A DNA stretch of 64,000 bases from Parapristionchus giblindavisi (lineage: Eukaryota > Nematoda > Chromadorea > Rhabditida > Diplogasteridae): contig CALSFV010000238.1 in the NCBI GenBank assembly GCA_943737045.1, positions 124,001-188,000 of the forward strand, read 5' to 3'. This document shows positions 46,582 to 55,877 of the stretch, in pieces. Under the pieces are notes generated by a model. It saw nothing but the letters and a program-made list of their open reading frames with translations, had not been told where the DNA came from and ran no database searches. Every line of letters begins with the position of its first letter. Position 1 is the stretch's first letter. The position numbers and the translations under genes are program-made.

Positions 46582-47549
46582 AATATTCTTATTCTAGGTT
46601 TCGATCCAACCTTCCTCTTCACTCCGTCATCGCTCACAGCACCACCACAGCCCACTATATACTTGAAGATCGGTAATTTTTTAAATGGATTTTAGAAAAA
46701 CTTTAGAGCATTGAACAACAAAAAGGGAAAATAAAGTAGTGCGAATGATTGCATCGGCGAGATGTAAAGAAACTTAGTTGATGCACTGCTTCGCTAGATA
46801 ATTTCAGAGTTTTTCCTTGCTGATTAAAGGGAGCGTAGCCTCACTCAATGGTCTCTTCATTGCGCACACTTTTTCTCTGTTCTCTAACAATGAGAGAGCG
46901 TAGACCGTTGAAGAAACCATTGAGCGAGGTTACGCTCCCTTTAAGTTAACAAATGAGTTAACAAATGTAAGAGCGCTCTTAGATCTCGGCTCTAGACAAA
47001 AGTTATAGCAATGGCTATCTGGAGCATAATAAAATCGGTTAATATTGATAAACATCTGATAATATCTGTCACCGTGCCAAAACCGAAATCGCCTTTTAAC
47101 ATAACATAAATACACTTTATCGAGATTAACTAAGCAGTGTTTCCACTGAATCTGAAACGTCATAAAAGGGATCTTCTTTCTTTTATTCTTCTTTCATCTC
47201 CTTATGATGGACTTGTTCAGTATCCGAGTCGCAACACTTAGATCTTTTTGAATAGGAGTGTTGAGAGATAATAATATAGAAATGAAGTAACCCACGAAGA
47301 TCTCGTTCAAACTTCGTGCTTAGCTGCTTTTATTGAAATCGCCTTATGCGATGGAAATCCATCTACCCCTTTTCCTAATGTATCTCCTTTTCTCATTATA
47401 TTTGATGGAATAAATAAATAAATAAAATAAATAAATAATATTCAGGCCTATTAGTAATCGGTGGATGGCTGGTTGTTTCATCTCTGGCTGCATGTGCCGC
47501 CATAAAATCCAATCATCGTCCTAAAGTTAAAGGATCCACGCTTGAATGA
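35001..47549 (+). CDS. ABCG5-like half-transporter with degenerate ATP-binding domain
   Basis: Predicted partner half-transporter, 732 aa from 27 exons whose lengths sum to a whole number of codons. Exons: 35001-35038, 35110-35178, 35430-35490, 35679-35752, 35833-35894, 36109-36204, 36403-36525, 40203-40312, 40631-40688, 40972-41031, 41599-41692, 41829-41890, 41959-42011, 43317-43380, 43453-43543, 43933-44028, 44087-44203, 44513-44598, 44660-44736, 44902-45045, 45099-45168, 45622-45689, 45739-45825, 46061-46156, 46204-46267, 46598-46672, 47446-47549. Order: N-terminal extension; Walker A position reads MYTSELEMRTLL with no GKT; signature position GLGKTEKQR; Walker B LIIDNITRDMD; H-loop position VAIAPTTIE; FPCPPFKNPCDYY, typical of ABCG; six membrane segments; cysteine-bearing extracellular loop; last helix; stop. 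An AATAAA lies at 47,691. A start further upstream is possible. The family is sure; an active ATPase is doubtful. Confidence 0.9.
35545..35662. mobile_element. Miniature element, family 8 (CACTCAAAAATTCCC ends)
   Basis: CAGAAATTTCCCTAGCAAAG ... TAGGGAATTTTTGGTGAGTG with GGGAATTATTTCCTT inside, in an ABCG5-like intron. Confidence 0.8.
35880..36065. repeat. GATCTTTGATCTTT short-repeat tracts
   Basis: Heptad-like TTTGATC repeats in ABCG5-like introns. Others lie at 35,072-35,100, 44,038-44,085, 46,160-46,190, 54,070-54,160, 54,270-54,320 and 63,078-63,110, always in or beside introns. Confidence 0.7.
36219..36364. mobile_element. Family 8 element
   Basis: TACACTCAAAAATTCCCTAG ... CTAGGGAATTTTCTGTGAGT; next intron of the same gene. 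Confidence 0.85.
37619..39615 (-). CDS. elb-1: Elongin-B-like ubiquitin-fold protein, nested antisense
   Basis: Four exons: 39615-39613 (the ATG only, directly before its donor), 38888-38772, 38258-38198, 37812-37619; 124 aa, close to the roughly 118 of human elongin B. The pieces KESAKGSEIREMLSGI and ESGLTSNIARPNSP match, in place and spacing, the elongin-B segments around KESSTVFELKRIVEGI and ECGFTSQTARPQAP. About 16 residues are extra between them, and the C-terminus is not conserved, so a small intron may be missed there. In the family this protein pairs with elongin C in VHL/SOCS-type ubiquitin ligases and in elongin A complexes in the nucleus. The gene lies wholly inside the seventh intron of the plus-strand ABCG5-like gene. 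A TTAA-type miniature element sits about 20 bp upstream of its third exon. Confidence 0.65.
38281..38399. mobile_element. Family 1 element by elongin-B exon 3
   Basis: TTAAAGCGACACACCAAG ... TGGGATTTGCCTTTAA, about 20 bp from the exon. Confidence 0.85.
39175..39322. mobile_element. Family 4 element in elongin-B intron 1
   Basis: CACTAGGTCGAATGAGAACC ... CATCCGACCTAGTG. Confidence 0.9.
40330..40450. mobile_element. Family 1 element in ABCG5-like intron
   Basis: TTAAAGACACCCCAAGATAA ... GGGATGTCGCTTTAA, 18 bp after an exon. Confidence 0.85.
40557..40598. repeat. (TTA)n microsatellite
   Basis: About 13 units in an ABCG5-like intron. Confidence 0.9.
40700..40818. mobile_element. Family 1 element sharing its TTAA with a family 2 element
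   Basis: TTAAACACACACCTTG ... CGGGTATGCCTTTAA; starts 12 bp after an ABCG5-like exon. Confidence 0.8.
40815..40945. mobile_element. Family 2 element in ABCG5-like intron
   Basis: TTAAAGGGAGCGTAACC ... CCACCCTCCCTTTAA. Confidence 0.85.
41438..41585. mobile_element. Family 4 element in ABCG5-like intron
   Basis: GTAGGTCTAATGAGAACC ... CTCAATCGACCTAC, 14 bp before an exon. Confidence 0.85.
42024..42156. mobile_element. Family 1 element in ABCG5-like intron
   Basis: TTAAACGGGAAAAAAGC ... CGGGGAGTGCCTTTAA, 13 bp after an exon. Confidence 0.8.
42207..42345. mobile_element. Family 4 element in ABCG5-like intron
   Basis: CACTAGGTCAAATGAGAACC ... TCATCCGACCAA; directly followed by the family 5 element. 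Confidence 0.85.
42341..43104. mobile_element. Family 5 element split by a retroelement tail
   Basis: Left part ends at ATATAACTCAAATATTTATT (42,545). Its right end GAGTTTGCCATCAGTGTAA resumes near 43,085. The 540 bp between start with an (ATTT)n tail followed by GATACACCCGTGACAGG. Confidence 0.7.
43560..43651. mobile_element. Family 1 element, left end lost
   Basis: Core CACTCTCTCACTTTCTTTGT ... ACTGGGATGTGCCTTTGA in an ABCG5-like intron. Confidence 0.65.
43756..43858. mobile_element. Family 2 element, both ends worn
   Basis: GTGACCTCTCTCAATG, core TTTCTCTGTTCTCTAACAAC, ends ACCGTTGACAA. Confidence 0.7.
45178..45383. mobile_element. CTCTGGTATTT-type miniature element
   Basis: Ends TCTGGTATTTCAAAGCTAG and the inverse. 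Inside are repeated AAGTAAACTT units and CATTTCGTCAAATGTTCG, shared with the element at 53,499. Lies in an ABCG5-like intron, 10 bp after a donor. Confidence 0.75.
46485..46580. repeat. (ATT)n microsatellite in an ABCG5-like intron
   Basis: About 30 ATT units ending about 18 bp before the acceptor of the second-last exon. Confidence 0.95.
46824..46944. mobile_element. Family 2 element in last ABCG5-like intron
   Basis: TTAAAGGGAGCGTAGCC ... GGTTACGCTCCCTTTAA; one of the best-preserved copies. Confidence 0.9.
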
Positions 47550-47926
47550 CTGTCTCGTTCATGCGTGAGCATGTGATAAATATAAATATGAATGAACCGT
47601 CGTCTCTAATGGAGCCCATAATGAACCAAATCATAGACTACTTTGTTTTTATTGTTTTCATTTCATTTTTTTTTCTTCTAATTTTCGATAAATAAAGGAG
47701 ACAACAGTTTGCACAACGAAGGTATCTCTGGCCAACGTTTTTTGTTACTTTAAAAGTATACGTTATGCGATAAATATATAAATATATTTAATTGTTGGAA
47801 GATTTGTGTGCAAATAAAGTGAAATACTCCCTCCTTGGAACGGTCGAGTAAGTAGAAGAAGAGAAGAGTGCTTCCCCTCTCTAGATATGTCTGAATGGCA
47901 AAAACTTAGGTTTAGTTTATACAGTA

Positions 47927-48018
47927 CTGGCCAAAAGGTTATTGACGTTTGGTTTTTTTTCGCCATAACTTTTTTCAAACTCATCCAAAAAACGAAAAGT
48001 CAATAACCTTTTGGCCAG
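47927..48018. mobile_element. Short mariner/Tc1-type miniature element
   Basis: A 92-bp near-perfect hairpin with ends CTGGCCAAAAGGTTATTGAC, flanked by TA (47,925 and 48,019). Typical remnant of a TA-targeting family. Confidence 0.8.
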
Positions 48019-48735
48019 TATTGTAACTAGTGAATTTCTGTTATACGTGTTCCCAGCGTCAAGGACCAGGGCCAAAACACTGGATCGTTTTAGATCCTTT
48101 ATAGTTTTTATATTTCTTAAAAAATTCTAAAACAACCCATTTTTAGTCCTTCCCTTTGTCTCTTTCTTTATAAAACGTGTGCATCAATTTTTTCCAGCGT
48201 GCAATGAATTATGGGAACTTCTTCGGTATTCATGATTTATGTGATATTTGCCCCTTGTCTTATTTTGCCTGAATATGATTAGATCGCGGTTGTTTGTTCA
48301 CTATAAACTAAGATTCTTCATTAGAATTTTTATCCTTGGTGAAATGGTGAAATGCGCTGGGCGAAAAAATATTGAACTGTAATAAATTCAAATTCGAGAC
48401 AACTGATTTATTCTGTATAACTGTGTAAATAAATGTGAATTTTTCGGTTCCGCAAACATTACAAGTGCGGTTTCCCTGTACGTTTGAATGAATTTGAGAT
48501 TGCATTACAAGATCACTGGCCATTTAAAAAATGCAAATGTACTCGTATAATTGTGCAAAATAAATTAAAAGAAGATATTAGTGGAACGAGAATCGCTCTT
48601 TCGCAATTGTTAGTCATTTTAAAAAATTAACATTTAAAGTATATGTAAGCCTAACTTGAGCATATAAAATACTGTTTATTAAATTATTTTCTAGACAGGA
48701 AACCTCTGCTATATCAGAAGGTCTGCATACTGCAC

Positions 48736-48893
48736 ACAGAGAAAAGAGGTGTACCCACAGCACATTAGACCTGTGAAGTGTCATATTTAACACTTTTTGG
48801 GTGTTGAAATAGCTCAAAAAGATTTAAAAATAACACTTCACAGGTCTTATGTGCTATGGGATGCACCTCTTTTCTCTGTATGTATGTTGGTCT
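48736..48893. mobile_element. Family 3 element
   Basis: CACACAGAGAAAAGAGGTGT ... GCACCTCTTTTCTCTGTATG. Confidence 0.9.
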
Positions 48894-49454
48894 GTCCGTC
48901 TGAGTCCCCTCTCTCACGGACATTCCGTACTCTAGTGAGAAAAAATATTTATACGAACAACCACTGAGTGGCTTTCTTTTTTTCTTATCATAATATGAAA
49001 ACGTCCTCTTCAACGGAATTTCGCAAGAAAGTCGACAATGCTGTTACCTACAAATGTGGCGTCAAAACAGTAGCCGTAGGCGTTTTTTTGTGTGAAAAAT
49101 CCTAATAAAACGCTTGTGACGTCACTTTTGCCGGAAAGTGGAAAGCCGCAAGAGATGGAGAGTATACTTATTCAAGATCGCTGGTCCTCAATCCATGCAA
49201 ATCGCAAGAGACGATCGGACTCTCTGGAGAACCAAAATGGCGTCCGACCTGAAAACACTCAAATTTCGGAATGGATTAAAATATATTCTTAAATATTTAA
49301 ATTTCTTACTGAATTAACGAACTCGTTAGTTGGTTAATTGTTTATTTTTCTCCATTTCTATTTTGCGTAATCATTCTAGCCATTTGCACGTAAATCTATT
49401 CAACTTTGTTGTATCGGTCCAATTCCTCTCAGGACCATGGTCTACTTATTTGGT

Positions 49455-49910
49455 TCTCCCTCTCCCTCTCCCTCTCCCTCTCCCTCTCCCTCTCCCTCTC
49501 CCTCTCCCTCTCCCTCTCCCTCTCCCTCTCCCTCTCCCTCTCCCTCTCCCTCTCCCTCTCCCTCTCCCTCTCCCTCTCCCTCTCCCTCTCCCTCTCCCTC
49601 TCCCTCTCCCTCTCCCTCTCCCTCTCCCTCTCCCTCTCCCTCTCCCTCTCCCTCTCCCTCTCCCTCTCCCTCTCCCTCTCCCTCTCCCTCTCCCTCTCCC
49701 TCTCCCTCTCCCTCTCCCTCTCCCTCTCCCTCTCCCTCTCCCTCTCCCTCTCCCTCTCCCTCTCCCTCTCCCTCTCCCTCTCCCTCTCCCTCTCCCTCTC
49801 CCTCTCCCTCTCCCTCTCCCTCTCCCTCTCCCTCTCCCTCTCCCTCTCCCATCTCCAGCTACCTCTCCCTCTCCCTATCTCCAGCTACCTCTCCCTCTCC
49901 ATCTCCCTAT
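49455..49910. repeat. (TCTCCC)n hexanucleotide array
   Basis: About 66 unbroken units to 49,850, then a decayed tail with CATCTCCAGCTA. Long open frames here are periodic artefacts. Confidence 0.97.
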
Positions 49911-50789
49911 CTCCCTCTTCAACTCCCTTTATCCATTCTCATTTCCACTCTTTCTCCTTCTTATGTACCGTTGTTCAGTTCGTTTATTCAGTGGTCTGAA
50001 AGAGAAAATACAAGCTTTTTCTATATATTATTTCAGTTTTTAGATTCATTTTATGAGTTTTTCTGTCTCATATCATCAATTTGGACCAGAACTTTCGTTC
50101 CCTTCATAGCCGACCTGAATGTTTTAAACATATTTACTTACTTATTTATTTATTTATATAATTTGATGAATTACAAAGCGCTATATTTCCTTTTTTTTCC
50201 TTGTCGAATCAATATCTTAATGCACAAAATGGATTTTCTGGAACTTCCTCGTTTAAAAAATCGTTTGTTTGTTAGCTTCGGAAATTATGCGGCGTTCAAA
50301 AATCACAAATTGTAAATAGAAAAAGGAGTGAGGAATGCGATAGAGCGCTTAGTATTCTCTTGCCTTTTCTTTTTGCTTTTTTCGAAACTTTTGAACATGG
50401 CAGTGCACAAAATAAGGCCTAAGTAAGCTCTTCTCAAAAGTATCGAAAAAAAAGAAAGGGAACTCTCCTTGTTTTATACACTCTCTCACCTTTTTGTATT
50501 TCTTTTAGAAGCTTCTAGCCACCACATAAAAAGCGTTATTATTATTATATTATTATTAAATTAAATTAGTATTATGATTATTATTATTATTAAATAATGA
50601 GAGCGGACAGCAAAAGAAAGGGGCAGACGAAGAGATTCTCATTTTGGCATGGTGCCAACATAAGCAGTGCCTCTCGTCTCGACTACTACATTCTTACCCA
50701 TTTCTCCCACCCCAATTCAATTTGCCTTCCGGCAGCAACATTGTTATTCGAGTCTCTGTTGTGCAGGGAGCTTTCAACATGATTATTAT

Positions 50790-51108
50790 CAGTTTTCGAT
50801 GCTGATTACGAATCCGTTTTCAGAAAGTGCCTAATCGATCTAATTTTCGAGAAAATCGGTATTTTAATTCGGAAATTCGTGTGGTTTCCTGCGCAAACCG
50901 TCCGGGTGGGCTGGTGAACTCATCTATAAACTCTCGTAGTAGTCTAGCTTTCATCACCGGATCTTTCCGATGCAATCCAAATAGTTTCTTAGGGAAACTA
51001 CTCGAATTTTCGAATTAACAAGCCAAATTTCAATACCGATTTTCTCGAAAATCAGGTCGATTAGGCACTTTCTGAAAACGGATTCGTAATCAGCATCGAA
51101 AACTGATC
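50790..51108. mobile_element. 320-bp inverted-repeat element
   Basis: Arms of about 80 bp (AGTTTTCGATGCTGATTACG and inverse) around a unique loop. Confidence 0.75.
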
Positions 51109-51242
51109 CTAGAAATGTTATTGCCATCTCATATGGCCAGGACCAGTTGCGACCATCCCCTTGTAAGCACTACCCATTATTCTTGTTGTTGCTATTATAG
51201 TTGATCTATGCAAGTCCTGCTCTTGGTCTCATCAATTCAAGC

Positions 51243-51246
<4 letters not shown>

Positions 51247-51315
<69 letters not shown>
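51247..51315. repeat. (AT)n microsatellite
   Basis: About 34 TA units, next to the inverted ABCG-intron copy; TA also ends the matching segment at 24,350. Confidence 0.95.
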
Positions 51316-51318
<3 letters not shown>

Positions 51319-51339
51319 AAGGTGTATTTCGAAGAGGGA

Positions 51340-51625
51340 ATGAAATCATGGTTAACATGTCAGCAATCTGATATGTTTCATTCAATTCATTTTAGCACAT
51401 TTATCAAGAGCAGACTTTGATTCTCCATCCTTCTTTACATTGAGAATATTTATCATCATTCATTATTTCTTCTCTTTTTTTCGACTGTCCCGTTCATCGC
51501 GTGATCATGTAACAAAAATAGCAACTCACTTCTTCGTTGCCTGAAAAAAGTCAATCCGACGATTCCGATCAAGAGATCCCCACATTTTCCTCATACTTAT
51601 CAGTTATGACAAACAAAACATTATC
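51340..51625 (-). repeat. Diverged inverted copy of an ABCG intron segment
   Basis: The reverse complement matches the intron sequence at 24,065-24,345 and its copies at 5.2 and 14.0 kb: GATAAGTATGAGGAAAATGT, TTACATGATCACGCGATGAA, GAGAAGAAATAATGAATGAT. Differences are scattered, so the copying is old or the segment is a mobile element. Confidence 0.75.
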
Positions 51626-53335
51626 TTGCTCGACGTCTATCGAAAAATAGATTTTGGGCAACTAAATATTCATTTTATTGTACATACCTTCCGTGGATCG
51701 TTTAATCAAATATTTCTACAATTTAAATTTCATTGACCCTAAATGGAAGTTTTACAGGCAAGATGACGATGAGACGAAGGAACTGAGAAGATTTCTACTT
51801 GCGGGAAGACAAAACACAGTGAGATATCCAAATTTCACAATGTTTTTGAGCTCTACACAGCACTAATTTTTTTTATAATTCTATCAATATTCGTTGAGAT
51901 AATGTTATCGGAAGAACGACGACGACTCTTGAGGAGAATTCTAAGGATTGTGTGTGGTAAACGACTACCGCAGACGTGGAATACTGTCAGTTGTTGGAAT
52001 TTATTGGATCTATCGAAAATCAAGATGTCAATTTAATTTTAATTTAATTGTCCTACGTCATAAGATGTTTCAGCAAGTGAAATACGTTTTGTTTGAACAG
52101 GTTGAAATCAAGCGAGTTTTACATTTCGGTCTATGTACATATAGTAATTTCTCGCCATGTTCTCTATTTCCCCTTTCTGCAAGAGAATATGACGGAGTTT
52201 CAAATAATCTTGTTGTATGCATTAAAGATGGAGGCCCTCTAATGTCTATGCAAAACAATTTTCAAAATTTCGCCCCTTTGCCTGTACATCAAGCGTGATT
52301 CATTCATGATTCTAGCGATTGATAAGCTGAATTAGTATAAAATAATTTATGTGCGTTATGCAGAATAACTTCAGCTATCTTTCTGTCTTCGCAGTTTGTT
52401 CACGTAAATATTCGTCGGACTCCACCTTTAAGAGGATTTCATAGATACATAATTTGGAACGAACTAATGGTAGACAGGGTTTACCCATAGAGAGATTAGA
52501 TCAGTCATCCGTGCGATTATGAAAAAAAAGATAAAAGGGAGCCTAGCCCATTGTTCTTCCGCTGAATACTCATTCAGACTTTACCCTGTCTGGCACACCC
52601 TGAGCTACTCTTACGCTCCGCTCTGGCAACGCTCTCTCGTAGACAAGGAAAGCTAGAGAGTATTGCCAGAGCGGAGAGTTCCAAATTAGCTTGGGGTGTG
52701 CCTTTAAGAAGGGAAGATAAATATGAGCGAAGTATTTCTACATTTCAAAAAAAATAGTGCTGGGTGGTTCAAAATACATTTGGCCACACTTTATCTCTGT
52801 TTACTGCTCGACATGGTATCTTTACCCGTAACCCGTGAATAAAACGATATCTCACGTTATGCTTCTCTCCCATCAAAAATTGCAAGAATGCTGTTCAGCC
52901 GATACTTTGGACCATGAAATCAGCGTTTGTAAATGACGAATGCGCACGTAACAACAAACTGTGCATTAATTTAGTTATGCAAGTAAACAACTCATAGAGA
53001 AAATTTTCTTACCATATGTTCTGTTCTAAGAAATTGACGGCTTGGAACAGAACATCAGAAATTGAATTTCTTACTTTTCAAGAGGAATTTGGCATATATT
53101 TCTTTAAAAAATTGCTAACTTTGAGCCCTATTTGATCTGACAAGAGTGTCAGCTCCGAAATGTAGTAATCAACGTACATACGCTGGATTATTTAATTTAA
53201 TTTATCAAACATCAAGAAGATGCGACAAAATTTGAAACAACAAGCAAAAGTGCACTTGCGGAGTAAAACGAGAAGGTTGTAGAGGGAGTGCAGTTTGTAT
53301 AGGAGGAAAAGATTAGAATACCTTTTTTGCAAGGA
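51626..53335. other. Sequence without a recognised gene
   Basis: Holds a family 1 element (52,590). A possible short exon MLSEERRRLLRRILRIVC (51,904-51,958) ends at a GTAAAC donor, and the frame that follows is open to 52,298. No homology and no start or stop context to support it. Confidence 0.4.
52590..52707. mobile_element. Family 1 element
   Basis: TGGCACACCCTGAGC ... CTTGGGGTGTGCCTTTAA. Confidence 0.85.
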
Positions 53336-53498
53336 CTCACAGAAAAAAAACCCTATCTCATGTGTCCCTGTGCACTAAACGCTAAACGGTTAGGCTTTGA
53401 AACACTTGTATTTCAGGGTTTTAAAGCCCTACCCTGATAGTGAGAAACCTTAAATACAAGTGTTTCAATCCCTAACCGTTTAGTTTTGGCGCAAACTC

Positions 53499-54014
53499 TG
53501 GTATTTTGCCACTTAAAGTCTACTTAAACTTTCCCACTTTAAGTAGACTTTAAGTAAACTTAAAGTGAGACGTAAGTCTACTTAAAGTGGTGTGGTATAC
53601 TGTAATGCATTTCGTCAAATGTTTTTTCACTTAAAGTTTACTTAAAGTCTACTTAAAGTCTGTGACGTAGTTTAAGTAGACTTTAAAGGGAGAGTAACCT
53701 TTGTCAATATACTCGTTTAACTCGTGGGGACTCTCACCACGACGTTACAATGGTGGTAATAATCAAACGCATTTAGTAAGATTTGCATACATGGGAATGC
53801 AAAAGTTATTGAATGCGTTCACATGTTCTCTCATTCCTCATGATTTTGCATATCTTGAGAGATTTCCTACACTAATTGATTCAAATTTAAATACAGGAGA
53901 GAGGTGCTTCGCGGTGAGAGTCTGCACCTCATGATGTGCCCTTTTCCAGGGGGAATTAACATACTGCATTTGATAATGGTTACTCTCCCTTTAAGTGGCA
54001 AAATACCAGAGAAG
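53499..54014. mobile_element. Middle element of the nest (CTCTGGTATTT ends)
   Basis: Ends CTCTGGTATTTTGCCACTT and the inverse. The body is an array of CTTAAAGT/ACTTTAAG units and holds CATTTCGTCAAATGTT, also found in the element at 45,178. A TTAA element interrupts it. Confidence 0.75.
53683..53994. mobile_element. Inner TTAA element of the nest (AAAGGGAGAGTAACC ends), 312 bp
   Basis: Family-2 ends (AAAGGGAG.GTAACC) bounded by TTAA. It is longer than other copies, with a unique 250-bp centre open for 77 codons (53,701-53,934) without a known domain. Confidence 0.75.
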
Positions 54015-54164
54015 GGGGTACATGATGGTAGGATTTTTTTCTGCGAGTGTGTGCCTCAACAGGCATTTAGATACCAGAGTTGAGATCAAAGATCATTTTC
54101 TGGCCAAAGCTCAAGGAAACTCTTAAGATAAAAGATGGGCCCAAAGATCAAAGATCAACATCAG

Positions 54165-54391
54165 GTGCTCGTGCTGCTCTCTATACACATGTATCTCACA
54201 GTGCCGGTGATTATGGCGATGGATATTCGGACCGAGTTGAGAGGACTCATGCGGCCCTATCGAGAAATACAGGTTTGATCTTTGATCTTTGAACTTTTAT
54301 CGTCGATCTTTGGTCTTTGCGATTCCAGGCTCGTGGTATACTCGTCGGAGAAATCGACGAGGACCTTCTGGACATGTTCTACGATGACTGA
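54165..54391 (+). CDS. Two terminal exons of an unidentified gene
   Basis: Exon 54165-54272 encodes 36 residues beginning VLVLLSIHMYLTVPVIMAM, a likely membrane segment, then DIRTELRGLMRPYREIQ. Exon 54329-54391 adds RGILVGEIDEDLLDMFYDD and a stop. Phases agree, the acceptors end CATCAG and TTCCAG, and the 56-nt intron is built of GATCTTTGATC repeats. I found no convincing upstream exon; the nested repeat at 53.3-54.05 kb directly precedes it and may sit in the previous intron. The family is not recognised. Confidence 0.45.
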
Positions 54392-55057
54392 AGAGAGATC
54401 AAAGATAAAAAAATCAAAGATCGTTCTTTCGCATGATTCGGGTCTACGGTAGCTCTATAATCCTAAAATTCATTCTAATTATTCATGACAAATTTTGTAC
54501 TTCCTGATAAATGTGTTTATGTCGACTTGGAAGGCGCATGACAACTTTGTTAGAGGTTGGCACGTGAAATAGAAACGTTCGAAAATCATTATAGATAGAA
54601 ATAGTGCTATTATGATCTTGTTCTTTCAAACTTGAAAACTGGTGCAATCGCGTGCTTTTACTATTAACTGAGCCACAATTTTTGGTGGGCATTTCCGAAT
54701 TGATAAAAATTATAAGTTGAAATTGTAATAATAATAATAATAATTATTCCTTCAATAGAACACATTGGCGATGGGATATATTTGTTAGCTAAGTCTTCTT
54801 TCTGTTAGATAAGTCTTGGCCTGGACAAGATGGTTCTCTCACACTCCTTGGCACAAGGCATACATAACTAGATGAGTCGGCATTGAGTATAATAAAGTAG
54901 AACCACCCTAGTGAAAGCAAGTAGTCGTTCTCTCTCATCAATCAATGCAATTACCAAACCAGATACTACATGAAGTGCTGTAGTATGGTTCTTGTGCGCA
55001 TGCAAACCGCTGTTGTCAGCGGCCTCAACTGTGATGCTTTCGGATTTTGGCCTAGCC

Positions 55058-55064
55058 TTATCAG
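55058..55064 (-). promoter_or_regulatory. GATA-factor site upstream of the metallothionein
   Basis: TTATCAG on the plus strand is CTGATAA on the minus strand, the extended GATA site bound by intestinal ELT-2 in C. elegans. It lies about 150 bp upstream of the TATA box. Binding is inferred. Confidence 0.5.
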
Positions 55065-55217
55065 TCAGAAGATATTCGGCCAAAATATTGTGCATAAACA
55101 CAAGGTTTTGCGCTGCGCTCTCTCAATTTTGCGTGCTCTTTCGTCCATTCTCTAACTGCCTCGTCGCTCTCTTCACTCTAATCATGTTGACCAGCTCCCC
55201 TGTCGAGCGAGGAGTAG

Positions 55218-55224
55218 TATAAAA
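55218..55224 (+). promoter_or_regulatory. TATA box of the metallothionein gene
   Basis: TATAAAA, 45 bp upstream of the ATG; spacing fits a short 5' leader. Confidence 0.8.
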
Positions 55225-55268
55225 GCCGGAGGCGGACCTCAGACCTCAGTTTGCATTTGCTGAACACA

Positions 55269-55877
55269 ATGGATATGCCTTGTAAGTTTTCTTTACCTTA
55301 TCTTATTATCTTATTCTTTATTCCATCGTATTATACGTGACATTAAAACGAATAACGAAGGGGTTGATGGATGTCCGTCGCTTCGGTAGCGATATCGGTG
55401 ATGGTTAGGGTGCAATAGTTTAGTGATGTTTATTGATTGGCTAGCCCGTAAACCGTGTTGATTGTAGGCTGTGGTGGAGACGGAAAGAACTGCACCTGTT
55501 GCGCGACGTGTACGGTAAGTTGTATGGTACTGTATCTGTCACCGTATATGTTACCGTATCTGACTCAGTTGTATGGTACTGATTCCGAATCCGGGATACG
55601 GTACCGCACTACTGGGTCAGATACGGTAACATATATACATCAATAGTATTTGTAGACCTGCGAATGCTGCAAGAAGGGCAATTGCGGCAAGTCCACTGAC
55701 TCTTCATGTTGCACAGGTACGGTAGCCATTACGGTGATCATTATTTTGATTTATCGATTTGCAAAATTTTAATTATTGATTATTTCAGATAAATGCAAGA
55801 AGGAAGGCTGTAAGTGTGAGAAGACGGAGCATTGCCATTCCAAGGACGCTGCCGGAAAGAAGTGCTGTAGCAAATAG
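55269..55877 (+). CDS. mtl: Metallothionein
   Basis: Small metal-binding protein of 69 aa, from exons 55269-55281, 55468-55514, 55656-55716 and 55789-55877. The product begins MDMPCCGGDGKNC and ends AAGKKCCSK. Its many CC, CxC and CxxC pairs (CTCCATC, CECC, CKC) are the hallmark of the family. Length and single-domain layout fit nematode metallothioneins (C. elegans MTL-1 and MTL-2 are of similar size). It contains His in EHCHS, as in some nematode forms. It should bind Zn, Cd or Cu in the cytoplasm. A TATA box stands at 55,218 and a TTATCAG (reverse of CTGATAA) site at 55,058. That site suggests gut expression through a GATA factor, which is the known regulation of worm metallothioneins. Confidence 0.95.

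Larger units (their letters stand above)
47550..49454. other. Intergenic region after the ABCG5-like gene
   Basis: Polyadenylation signal at 47,691, a 92-bp TA element (47,927) and a family 3 element (48,736). No exon recognised. Confidence 0.6.
53336..54052. mobile_element. Outer element of a three-level nest
   Basis: Inverted ends ACTCACAGAAAAAAA...TTTTTTTCTGCGAGTG. Its own inner palindrome includes AACACTTGTATTTC and GAAATACAAGTGTTT. A second element interrupts it at about 53,499. Confidence 0.7.

Noticed and set aside
49330..50315. Leu-Pro, Leu-Ser, Pro-Ser and Glu-Gly repeat ORFs
   Set aside because: All frames of a TCTCCC hexanucleotide array are open; no flanking coding sequence.
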